From the NCBI GenBank assembly GCA_035342635.1, contig DAOQXO010000116.1, forward strand, positions 1 to 6,635: a stretch of 6,635 nucleotides of DNA, given 5' to 3'. Below the pieces are notes generated by a model that was not told the origin of the DNA, searched no databases, and worked only from the letters and a program-made list of their open reading frames with translations. The position numbers were made by a program, and so were the translations under genes. This document shows positions 1-6,185 of this stretch, one piece after another. Source of the stretch: CADEFQ01 sp035342635. GTDB taxonomy: Bacteria > Pseudomonadota > Gammaproteobacteria > Steroidobacterales > Steroidobacteraceae. Each line of letters begins with the position of its first letter. Position 1 is the first letter of the stretch.

Positions 1-90
1 GAGCTGGTCGAGCTCGGCCTTCAGGCGGGCGTGACCGGCGGGGGTAATGAAGCGGGATCCGGGCGTCTGGGGGGGGCGATATCGGCTCAT
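1..90 (-). CDS. greB: Transcription elongation factor GreB, N-terminal 30 residues (runs off left edge)
   Basis: Reading leftwards from the ATG at 90-88, all 30 codons to the window edge are open and begin MSRYRPPQTPGSRFI, then TPAGHARLKAELDQL. The 'ITPAGHARLKAEL' segment is the start of the Gre N-terminal coiled-coil domain, and the MSRYRPP lead-in is the form I recall from Pseudomonas and related GreB proteins rather than GreA. GreB binds RNA polymerase through the secondary channel and stimulates cleavage of backtracked transcripts; the acidic catalytic tip and C-terminal domain lie outside the window. ATG 90 is chosen because it gives the family N-terminus and no in-frame start is seen between it and position 124. 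No good Shine-Dalgarno sequence sits at normal distance. The gene is divergent from the 65-codon gene at 205. Codons 5-8 carry a run of eight C on the coding strand. GreA is the alternative but less likely. Confidence 0.85.
   Translation of the reverse strand, partial: MSRYRPPQTPGSRFITPAGHARLKAELDQL
69..76. repeat. Mononucleotide run of eight G (poly-C on the greB strand)
   Basis: Eight consecutive G on the plus strand fall inside greB codons 5-8 (Arg-Pro-Pro-Gln). Homopolymers of this length can slip during replication or be miscalled in sequencing. The downstream frame gives the correct GreB N-terminal domain and the upstream frame gives the expected MSRYRPP, so the length shown keeps the gene in frame. 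Confidence 0.6.
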
Positions 91-123
91 GGGGCCGGGA
101 TTCTCGCGTTTCTTGCGCCAGTT

Positions 124-132
124 CTCACCTCC
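124..132 (-). promoter_or_regulatory. Orphan Shine-Dalgarno-like sequence upstream of greB
   Basis: On the minus strand this reads GGAGGTGAG, a near-perfect anti-16S match. It ends 33 nt before the greB ATG, too far for direct initiation. No ATG, GTG or TTG follows it at the usual 5-9 nt. A GTG inside it (128-126) opens a 13-codon frame whose TGA (89-87) overlaps the greB ATG. It may be a standby site, a leader-peptide signal or chance. Confidence 0.3.
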
Positions 133-189
133 GTGCCGTGCAGCGCGGGGGGAGTGTGGCGGGGCTCACAGTCTGCGGCGGGGGCCGGG

Positions 190-200
190 CATAGCCTATG
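190..200. promoter_or_regulatory. 11-bp palindrome CATAGCCTATG in the divergent spacer
   Basis: CATAG and CTATG are perfect inverted repeats around one central C, ending 4 nt before the ATG at 205. The site lies in the 114-bp spacer between two divergent starts, where promoters and operators for both must lie. It could be a small operator or part of a -10 region, but no matching -35 element was found in either direction. Five-bp arms can arise by chance. Confidence 0.2.
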
Positions 201-204
201 AACC

Positions 205-402
205 ATGTCCGCACGGTATTACACGCACTTCGTGACCCCGGGCGACGAGGCCCGGGCGGCCCATGAGTGGAGTGGTGTGGTGGAACTGGGGCGCGAGCTC
301 GACCAGCGTGCCGGTGCCGGCGAACTGGCGCGGCTGCTGGCGCAGAGCTTCGAGCTCGAGTTCGAGGACATCCGTATCTTGCACTGGGCGAGGCTTCACT
401 AG
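205..402 (+). CDS. Small hypothetical protein, 65 residues
   Basis: I do not recognise a named family. The product starts MSARYYTHFVTPGDEARA and ends FELEFEDIRILHWARLH. It has no signal peptide, membrane segment or cysteine, so it is predicted to be cytoplasmic. It is rich in Glu, Asp, Arg and Leu; the middle (about residues 22-52) looks helical and the C-terminus is acidic, then aromatic and basic. Third codon positions are strongly G or C, as in the known genes nearby, and a clean intrinsic terminator follows about 50 bp after the stop; together these argue for a real, probably monocistronic gene. No convincing Shine-Dalgarno sequence precedes ATG 205. It is divergent from greB. No function is proposed. 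Confidence 0.65.
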   Translation: MSARYYTHFVTPGDEARAAHEWSGVVELGRELDQRAGAGELARLLAQSFELEFEDIRILHWARLH

Positions 403-417
403 ACCTGAATCCCCTGG

Positions 418-446
418 CGGACTTCCTTCCCTTCATTGAAAGTCCG
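418..446 (+). repeat. Inverted repeat ahead of the terminator (7-bp arms)
   Basis: CGGACTT at 418-424 is exactly complementary to AAGTCCG at 440-446, with a 15-nt pyrimidine-rich loop. It lies between the stop codon at 402 and the terminator hairpin at 455, so the transcript would carry two tandem stem-loops. It could stabilise the 3' end, take part in termination, or belong to a small 3'-derived RNA. The short stem and large loop make it weak on its own. Confidence 0.4.
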
Positions 447-454
447 CATACTGC

Positions 455-487
455 GACCCCGGCTTCAAACCCGGGGTCTTTTTTTTT
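455..487 (+). terminator. Intrinsic (Rho-independent) terminator after the 65-codon gene
   Basis: An 8-bp perfect stem, GACCCCGG (455-462) with CCGGGGTC (471-478), encloses an 8-nt loop and is followed directly by nine T (479-487). This is a classic plus-strand terminator. No T-run follows on the minus strand, so it is one-directional. It separates the 65-codon gene from the DUF748 gene, whose ATG lies only 16 nt beyond the last T. Confidence 0.92.
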
Positions 488-503
488 CTGGTGCGGGCTG
501 GTC

Positions 504-3443
504 ATGCGCTTTCTCAAACCCCTCGCCTGGACGGCTCTTGTCATTGCGTTGCTGATCGGCGCATATGCGTGGGCCGGTTACTGGCTGGCGCCGCGCCTCG
601 TGCAGTCGAAGCTCCCGCCGGCGATCAGCGCGGCCACCGGCCTGCGCCTGACCCTGGGCGAAGTGGCCATCAGGCCGTTCTCGCTGTCGGCCGACCTGCG
701 GGACGTGTCGCTCACCGAGCCCGACGGCACGGCATTGCTCGCGGCGCAGCGTCTCTACATCGACGCGCGGCTCGCCGCGCTCTGGCGCCGCGGCGTGATC
801 CTCGAGTCGCTCCTGCTCGAGCAGCCCGCCCTGAACCTCATCCTGCGCGAGGACGGCAGCGTCAATCTGGTCACGGCCTTTGAATCGAAGGCCCCGCCGC
901 CGCCGCCCGGTGAGGAGGGCAGGCCGCTCCCTGTCAGCATCGACGACATCCGGATCCAGGGCGGCGTGATCGATGCCGCCGACCTGCGGCGCGCCACGCC
1001 GCTGCAACGGCGCCTCGAGCCGATCAATGTGCGCGTGCAGAATTTCACCACGAGCGCCGGCGACGAGGGCGACTTCAGCATCACCGGTCGCGACGAGGAC
1101 GGCGGCGAGATCACGCTCAGGGGCCAGCTCGCCGTGCGACCGTTCGCGCTCCACGGCGACCTCGAAGTGAAGGGCCTCAGTGCGCGCACGGCCTGGGAGG
1201 TCGCCGGGCGCTACGGGCGCGTTGCGCCGCCCCAGGGGGTCATCGATTTCAGGACCCTCTACCAGATCGCCGCGGCAGACGATGGCATGCGCATCGCGCT
1301 CGATGCGCTCGATTTCGAGGCGCGCGAACTCGCGGTGCGCCCGGCGGGCGGCGAGGAGGACTGGGTGAAGGTCGCCGCGCTGTCCGCCACCGGCGCGAGC
1401 GTGGACGTGCGCGAATCGCTCGTGAAGCTGCCCGACCTGCGCGTGCAGGGCCTCGATGTGAGCGCCTGGACCGAGGCGGATGGCGGCGTCAACCTGGCTG
1501 CACTCGCGCCGGCCGAGGCGGCGCCGGCCGAACCCGCGGCAGCTGTCGTGCCGGCCGAGTCCGCCGCGCCCGTAGCATCGCCCGAGCCTGCCGAGCCCGC
1601 GAAGGGCTGGCGCATCGAGGCGCCGATGCTGCGCGTCACCGCTGCGCGTATCGCGTTCGAGGACCGCAATGCGCCGCAGCCCGTGCGCTACGTGCTCGCG
1701 CCGCTCGAACTCGACATCGACGGCTATGCGAGCGGCGCGCCGGCAGTCACTGCCGCGCTGCGCTCGGGATTCAATGAAACCGGCAAGCTCGCGATCGAGG
1801 GGCAGTGGCGGCTCGACGCTTCAGGCGGTGCCTTCACGGTCGCCGCCGAGACGCTGCCCGTCGTGTTCCTGCAGCCGTACCTCGAGCGGACCACCGACCT
1901 CGTGCTGAGAAGCGGCGACGTCTCGGTCGAGGGCAAGGTCGCGATCGATCGGGCCGCGGAGGGCAAACCCAGGATCGGCTTCGAGGGCAACGCGACCCTG
2001 GCGCGCTTCCACAGTGTCGATCGCGAGCTGCGGGAGGACTTCGTCAGGTTCAGGCGGCTCGCCGCGAGCCGGATCAGCTACAGTTCCGCGCCGACCACGC
2101 TGCGTGTGCGCGACCTGCTGGCGCGCGGCGCCTACTTCAAGCTGGTCATCTCGCCGGAATCGACCACCAACGTCGCCGAAGTGCTTTCGCCGCCGCGGCT
2201 GCGCAAGGATACCGCCGCCGAGACGGCGGCCACGGCGGACGCCGGCGCGGCAAAGACTGCGCGGGCCCCGGCGAGGAAGCTGCGCATCGACAAAGTGCGT
2301 GTCGTCGACAGCGCGGCATTCTTCGCCGACCTGTCGATCCGGCCGAGCTTCTCGACCGGCATCGAGGAATTCAATGGCACGATCACGGGGCTGTCGTCCG
2401 ATCCGGCCGCGCGCGCCGACGTCGTGCTCGACGGCAAGGTCGACCGCTACGCGCCGGTCGAAGTGCGCGGCGAGGTGAACCTGCTCTCGAGCACGACCTT
2501 CACCGATCTCACGGCGGACTTCCACAACATCGAACTGCCGACCTTCACACCCTATTCCGGCAAGTTCATGGGTTACCAGATCGAGAAGGGCAAGCTCGAC
2601 GCGCATTTCCGCTATCTGATCGACCATCGCAAGCTCGATGCGCAGCACAAGTTCAAGCTCGACCAGTTCACGCTGGGCGATCGCGTCGACAGCGACGACG
2701 CGATGAAGATCCCGATGAAGCTCGCCGTGGCCTTGCTGAAGGACAGGCATGGCGTGATCGACATCGACCTGCCGGTCTCGGGCTCGCTCGACGATCCGAC
2801 ATTCCGCGTCGGGCCGCTCGTCTGGAAGGCGCTGCGCAACCTGCTCGTGAAGATCATCACGGCGCCCTTTGCGTTGATCGGCTCGCTGTTCGGTGCCGGC
2901 GAAGAGGTGCGTTTCGTCGATTTCGCCTATGGCAGTGCGACGCTCGATGCGGCCGCGGGGGAGCAACTCGCCAATGTGGGCAAGGCGCTGACCGACCGAC
3001 CGCAGCTGAAGCTCGGGGTGCCGCTCGCGTTCGATGCCGCCCGCGATCGCGCGGCACTCGTCGAGCAGCGCATGATCGAACTGCTGGGCGGCCCGGAGGC
3101 GCATGCACTGCGCGAAACCGATACCGGCGCCTACCAGGAAGCCCTCGATCGCGCCTGGCGCGAACTGAGCGGCGAGCGGCGCGCGCCGCGACCCGAGCGC
3201 GAGAAAGACGAGGCGAAGGAAGCCCATGCGCTGCGGGCGATCGAGGCCGGCGAGACCGCGTTGCGCGAACGCATCGTCATTGCGGATGCCGCGCTGGCGG
3301 ATCTCGCGAAGCAGCGTGCCGACGCCGTGCGCGAAGCGCTCGTGACCGGGGGTGGACTCGATCCCGAACGAATCTTCCTGGTGGCGGGCGAACCCGCGGC
3401 CGATGCGACGAGCGGTGTCCGCCTCGCGCTCCAGGTGGAATGA
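504..3443 (+). CDS. DUF748-family AsmA-like envelope protein, 979 residues
   Basis: One N-terminal membrane helix (about residues 7-27, after MRFLKP) anchors the protein in the inner membrane, with the long remainder in the periplasm. Residues about 35-130 resemble the N-terminal repeat of AsmA-like proteins (TGLRLTLGEVAIRPFSL). Two low-complexity Ala/Pro/Glu linkers lie at about 334-366 and 570-590. The DUF748 signature follows: a TPYSGKFMGYQIEKGKL motif near 682-698, an LAVALLKDRHGVIDIDLPVSG motif starting at 740, then SLDDPTF and a hydrophobic WKALRNLLVKIITAPF stretch. An OmpA-like FAYGSATLD motif begins near 805, followed by a charged helical tail. Length is normal for the family and there are no cysteines. 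The family is related to AsmA/YhdP/TamB, which are implicated in lipid transport between membranes; the exact role is unknown. ATG 504 is chosen because it starts the membrane helix, although the frame is open back to 267, across the terminator. The Shine-Dalgarno sequence is weak. The M13 gene follows after 18 bp. Confidence 0.88.
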   Translation: MRFLKPLAWTALVIALLIGAYAWAGYWLAPRLVQSKLPPAISAATGLRLTLGEVAIRPFSLSADLRDVSLTEPDGTALLAAQRLYIDARLAALWRRGVILESLLLEQPALNLILREDGSVNLVTAFESKAPPPPPGEEGRPLPVSIDDIRIQGGVIDAADLRRATPLQRRLEPINVRVQNFTTSAGDEGDFSITGRDEDGGEITLRGQLAVRPFALHGDLEVKGLSARTAWEVAGRYGRVAPPQGVIDFRTLYQIAAADDGMRIALDALDFEARELAVRPAGGEEDWVKVAALSATGASVDVRESLVKLPDLRVQGLDVSAWTEADGGVNLAALAPAEAAPAEPAAAVVPAESAAPVASPEPAEPAKGWRIEAPMLRVTAARIAFEDRNAPQPVRYVLAPLELDIDGYASGAPAVTAALRSGFNETGKLAIEGQWRLDASGGAFTVAAETLPVVFLQPYLERTTDLVLRSGDVSVEGKVAIDRAAEGKPRIGFEGNATLARFHSVDRELREDFVRFRRLAASRISYSSAPTTLRVRDLLARGAYFKLVISPESTTNVAEVLSPPRLRKDTAAETAATADAGAAKTARAPARKLRIDKVRVVDSAAFFADLSIRPSFSTGIEEFNGTITGLSSDPAARADVVLDGKVDRYAPVEVRGEVNLLSSTTFTDLTADFHNIELPTFTPYSGKFMGYQIEKGKLDAHFRYLIDHRKLDAQHKFKLDQFTLGDRVDSDDAMKIPMKLAVALLKDRHGVIDIDLPVSGSLDDPTFRVGPLVWKALRNLLVKIITAPFALIGSLFGAGEEVRFVDFAYGSATLDAAAGEQLANVGKALTDRPQLKLGVPLAFDAARDRAALVEQRMIELLGGPEAHALRETDTGAYQEALDRAWRELSGERRAPRPEREKDEAKEAHALRAIEAGETALRERIVIADAALADLAKQRADAVREALVTGGGLDPERIFLVAGEPAADATSGVRLALQVE

Positions 3444-3449
3444 GCCGTT

Positions 3450-3455
3450 TATACT
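3450..3455 (+). promoter_or_regulatory. Candidate -10 element directly before the M13 gene
   Basis: TATACT matches the sigma-70 -10 consensus at 5 of 6 bases in very GC-rich surroundings. It lies 6 nt before the ATG at 3462, so transcription would begin at or very near the start codon, giving a leaderless message. No -35 element and no extended -10 TG are visible, so this is only a candidate; read-through from the DUF748 gene is equally possible. Confidence 0.3.
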
Positions 3456-3461
3456 GGGAAA

Positions 3462-5519
3462 ATGCGTATCCCATTCCTGTTCGCCGCGGCCGCGATCCTG
3501 GCCGCCTGTGCGGCGCCGACTCCGGCGCCGGTTCCTGAGACCACTGAAATCGCCGTTCCCGCGCCGCCGCTTGCGAGCGGGCTCGTGCTCGACGGCTACG
3601 ACCGCAGTGTGCGGCCGCAGGACGACCTGCACGAGTTCGCGGGCGGCAAGTGGCTCGCGGAAACCGCGATTCCCGCCGATCGCTCGAGCTGGGGCACTTT
3701 CGCGATTCTCGACGAGCGCGCCGAGCGACAGGTGCGCGAGATCGCCGAGCAGGCCGCGGCAACTCCCGTGCACGTGCCGGGCTCCGACCTGCAGAAGATC
3801 GGCGACCTCTATGCGAGCTTCATGGACGAGCAGGCCATCGAGGCCGCGGGCCTCGCGCCGCTCGAGGCGGATTTCGCGCGCATCCGCGCGCTGGCGACGC
3901 ATGCCGACGTGGTGCGCTACATCGGCGAGTCGCAGCGGCGGCTGCAGCGCGTGCCGCTCGGCTATTACGTCGGGCAGGATGCCGGCGACGCCACGCGCTA
4001 CATCGGCACCGTGCAGCAGGCCGGGCTGTCGATGCCCGATCGCGACTACTACCTGGTGCAGGACAAGCGGCAGGCGGAGAATCGCAAGCGTCATCTCGCG
4101 TATGTCGAGCAGATGCTCACGATGGCGGGCGCGAAGGACACCGCCGCGCGCGCGCAACGCATCCAGCAGCTCGAGACCCGCATCGCCGCGATCCAGTGGA
4201 GCAAGGTGCAGAACCGCGATCCGCGCGCGACCTACAACCGGACTTCGCCGATCGAACTCGCGAAGCTCACGCCGACATTCGACTGGACCGTGTTCTTCAC
4301 TGCGGCCGGCGCGCCGATCGAGGCGGTCGACATCAACCAGCCGACCTACATCGAGGCGCTGGCCAAGCTGATCACGGCGACGCCGCTGCCGCAGTGGCGC
4401 GAGTACTTCTTTTTCCAGCTGCTCGACGTGTCGGCGCCTTATCTCGCCGCGCCGTTCGCCGACGCCCACTTCGATTTCCACAGCAGGGCGTTGCAGGGCG
4501 TGCAGGAGCAGCCCGAGCGCTGGAAGCGGGCCGTCAGCCTGGTCAATGCGAACGTCGGCCACCTCGTCGGCAAGGAGTATGTACGGCTGCATTTCCAGCC
4601 CGAGTCGAAGGCGCGGATGCTGCAGCTCGTCGACAACCTGCGGGCGGCGTTCGACGAGTCGATCGACACGCTGGAGTGGATGGAACCCGAGACCCGCGCC
4701 GCGGCGAAGAGCAAGCTCGCCAGGCTGTCGGTGAAGATCGGCTACCCGGACGTGTGGCAGGACTACTCACCGCTCTCGATCGTGCGCGGCGACCTGTTCG
4801 GCAACATGCAGCGCTCGGCCGAGTACCGGTTCGGCCGCGGCATAGCCAAGCTGGGCAAGCCGATCGATCGCACCGAATGGTTCATGACGCCGCAGACCGT
4901 CAACGCCTACTTCAGCCCGATGCTGAACGAAATCGTGTTCCCCGCGGCGATCCTGCAGCCGCCGTTCTTCGATGCGACGGCCGACGACGCCGCCAATTAC
5001 GGCGGCATCGGCGGCGTCATCGGCCACGAGATCAGCCACGGCTTCGACGATTCCGGCCGCCAGTACGACGGCAACGGCAACCTGCGTGACTGGTGGACGC
5101 CTGCGGACGCCGCGCGCTTCAAGTCGCTTGCCGACCGGCTCGTGGCGCAGTACGACGGACACACGGTGCTCGATGGCCAGCAACTGAACGGCCGGCTCAC
5201 GCTCGGCGAGAACATCGGCGACCTGTCGGGTCTCGCGGTCGCCTATCGCGCCTACCTGCGCGCGCTCGACGGCAAGCCCGCGCCGGTCATCGACGGTTTC
5301 AGCGGCGAGCAGCGCTTCTTCCTCGGCTGGGCCCAGGGCTGGCGCACCAAGTACCGCGACGAGAATCTGCGCATGCGCCTGCTGACCGATCTGCACAGCC
5401 CGGCGCGGTGGCGCGTCAACGGCGTGGTCGTGAACATCGACGAGTTCCACGACGCGTTCGGGGTCGACGTCGGCGACGGGATGTATCTCGCGCCGGAAGA
5501 ACGTGTGAAAATCTGGTAG
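3462..5519 (+). CDS. pepO: M13-family zinc metallopeptidase lipoprotein (PepO/neprilysin type), 685 residues
   Basis: A zinc endopeptidase expected to cleave peptides in the envelope. Residues 1-16 form a lipoprotein signal with lipobox LAAC (acylated Cys16; Ala at +2 suggests the outer membrane), then an Ala/Pro-rich tether to about residue 42. The M13 N-terminal domain starts near 'PQDDLHEFAGGKWL' (about 52-65). The catalytic domain holds NAYFSP (481-486, substrate binding), HEISH (His522 and His526 bind zinc, Glu523 is the catalytic base), ENIGD (Glu583 as third zinc ligand, Asp587), and DLHSPARWRVN (His645 and Arg651, spaced like neprilysin His711 and Arg717). All catalytic residues are present and length is normal. 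Cys16 is the only cysteine, and the C-terminus is VKIW instead of the CxxW of eukaryotic members. No normally spaced Shine-Dalgarno sequence precedes ATG 3462. The gene lies between DUF748 (18 bp) and lemA (29 bp), probably in one operon. Family assignment is firm; 'pepO' is a family-level symbol. Confidence 0.95.
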   Translation: MRIPFLFAAAAILAACAAPTPAPVPETTEIAVPAPPLASGLVLDGYDRSVRPQDDLHEFAGGKWLAETAIPADRSSWGTFAILDERAERQVREIAEQAAATPVHVPGSDLQKIGDLYASFMDEQAIEAAGLAPLEADFARIRALATHADVVRYIGESQRRLQRVPLGYYVGQDAGDATRYIGTVQQAGLSMPDRDYYLVQDKRQAENRKRHLAYVEQMLTMAGAKDTAARAQRIQQLETRIAAIQWSKVQNRDPRATYNRTSPIELAKLTPTFDWTVFFTAAGAPIEAVDINQPTYIEALAKLITATPLPQWREYFFFQLLDVSAPYLAAPFADAHFDFHSRALQGVQEQPERWKRAVSLVNANVGHLVGKEYVRLHFQPESKARMLQLVDNLRAAFDESIDTLEWMEPETRAAAKSKLARLSVKIGYPDVWQDYSPLSIVRGDLFGNMQRSAEYRFGRGIAKLGKPIDRTEWFMTPQTVNAYFSPMLNEIVFPAAILQPPFFDATADDAANYGGIGGVIGHEISHGFDDSGRQYDGNGNLRDWWTPADAARFKSLADRLVAQYDGHTVLDGQQLNGRLTLGENIGDLSGLAVAYRAYLRALDGKPAPVIDGFSGEQRFFLGWAQGWRTKYRDENLRMRLLTDLHSPARWRVNGVVVNIDEFHDAFGVDVGDGMYLAPEERVKIW

Positions 5520-5537
5520 TCGGCAGCCATTGCCCAC

Positions 5538-5542
5538 GGAGG
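5538..5542 (+). promoter_or_regulatory. Strong ribosome binding site of lemA
   Basis: GGAGG lies 6 nt before the ATG at 5549, the best-placed Shine-Dalgarno sequence in the window. It fixes the lemA start and suggests lemA is translated independently of the upstream genes, whose own sites are weak. Confidence 0.75.
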
Positions 5543-5548
5543 CAGGTC

Positions 5549-6157
5549 ATGCGTTTGCTCAAACTCGCATTCGTCACAGCCATGGGCCTTGCGCTCTCCG
5601 GCTGCGGCTACAACTCGCTGCAGTCACAGGACGAGGCGGTGAAGTCCGCATGGTCCGAGGTCGTCAACCAGTACCAGCGCCGCGCCGACCTCGTGCCGAA
5701 CCTGGTCGCGACCGTAAAGGGCTTCGCGCAGCAGGAGCAGACCGTGCTGCTCGGCGTCACCGAGGCGCGCGCCAGGGTGGGCACGATCCAGCTGACGCCC
5801 GAGCTGCTCGAGGACCCGGAAGCGCTCGCGAAGTTCCAGGCCGCGCAGGGTGAACTCACCAATGCGCTGAAGAGCCTGCTCGCGGTCGCCGAGAACTACC
5901 CGGACCTCAAGTCGAACCAGAACTTTCTCGAGCTGCAGGCCCAGCTCGAGGGCACCGAGAACCGCATCGCCGTTGCCCGCAACCGCTACATCGCTGCGGT
6001 CCAGCAGTTCAACACCACGGTGCGCTCGTTCCCGTCCAACCTGACGGCAATGCTGTTCAAGTTCAAGGTGAAGCCGAACTTCACGGTGGAGAACGAAGCC
6101 GAGATTTCGCAGCCGCCGACGGTCGACTTCGGCGTCGCGCCGGCGACGCAGCCGTGA
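5549..6157 (+). CDS. lemA: LemA-family lipoprotein, 202 residues
   Basis: The signal peptide MRLLKLAFVTAMGLALSGC ends in lipobox LSGC, with acylated Cys19; Gly at +2 suggests outer-membrane sorting. The mature part is the LemA all-helical fold: YNSLQSQDEAVKSAWSEV, then the family hallmark QYQRRADLVPNLVATVKGFA (about residues 41-60), TEARARVG, a helical middle with ENYPDLKSNQNFLELQAQLEGTENRI, and the closing FPSNLTAMLFKFKVKPNF. Length is normal for the family. Cys19 is the only cysteine. LemA proteins are widespread and their biochemical role is unsettled; many sit next to a TPM-domain gene, as here (28 bp downstream). Start chosen on the GGAGG site and the complete lipoprotein signal. Function beyond the family name is not inferred. 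Confidence 0.95.
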   Translation: MRLLKLAFVTAMGLALSGCGYNSLQSQDEAVKSAWSEVVNQYQRRADLVPNLVATVKGFAQQEQTVLLGVTEARARVGTIQLTPELLEDPEALAKFQAAQGELTNALKSLLAVAENYPDLKSNQNFLELQAQLEGTENRIAVARNRYIAAVQQFNTTVRSFPSNLTAMLFKFKVKPNFTVENEAEISQPPTVDFGVAPATQP

Positions 6158-6185
6158 CGCCAGCGGTGGGGGCGAAGGCGCGGCC

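Noticed and set aside
47..235. 62-codon plus-strand frame across the greB start and the divergent spacer
   Set aside because: It is antisense to greB, rich in Gly and Arg, and runs into the 65-codon gene in another frame; no ribosome binding site supports it.
451..480. tRNA T-arm-like sequence (GGCTTCAAACCC)
   Set aside because: The loop is 8 nt, no acceptor, D or anticodon arms surround it, and the stem with nine T is explained fully by a terminator.
267..503. N-terminal extension of the DUF748 frame back to an ATG at 267
   Set aside because: The extra 79 residues overlap the 65-codon gene in another frame and run across the terminator. They show no family similarity and would bury the membrane helix that normally starts the protein.
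1805..3538. Long open frame of 577 codons on the plus strand
   Set aside because: An Arg/Ala-rich shadow within the DUF748 gene in another frame, with no domain and no ribosome binding site.
3440..3538. 32-codon frame starting ATGA over the DUF748 stop, preceded by AGGTGGA
   Set aside because: The ATGA overlap and SD-like bases are tempting, but the peptide overlaps the well-supported M13 signal peptide in another frame and has no recognisable features.
1821..4592. Long open frame of 923 codons on the minus strand
   Set aside because: It lies opposite the DUF748 and M13 genes and crosses their boundary. It is rich in Arg, Ala and Asp with no recognisable domain, which is typical of an antisense shadow in GC-rich DNA.
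5520..5548. Possible terminator between the M13 gene and lemA
   Set aside because: The 29-bp gap has no stable hairpin and no T-run; it is explained by the lemA ribosome binding site.
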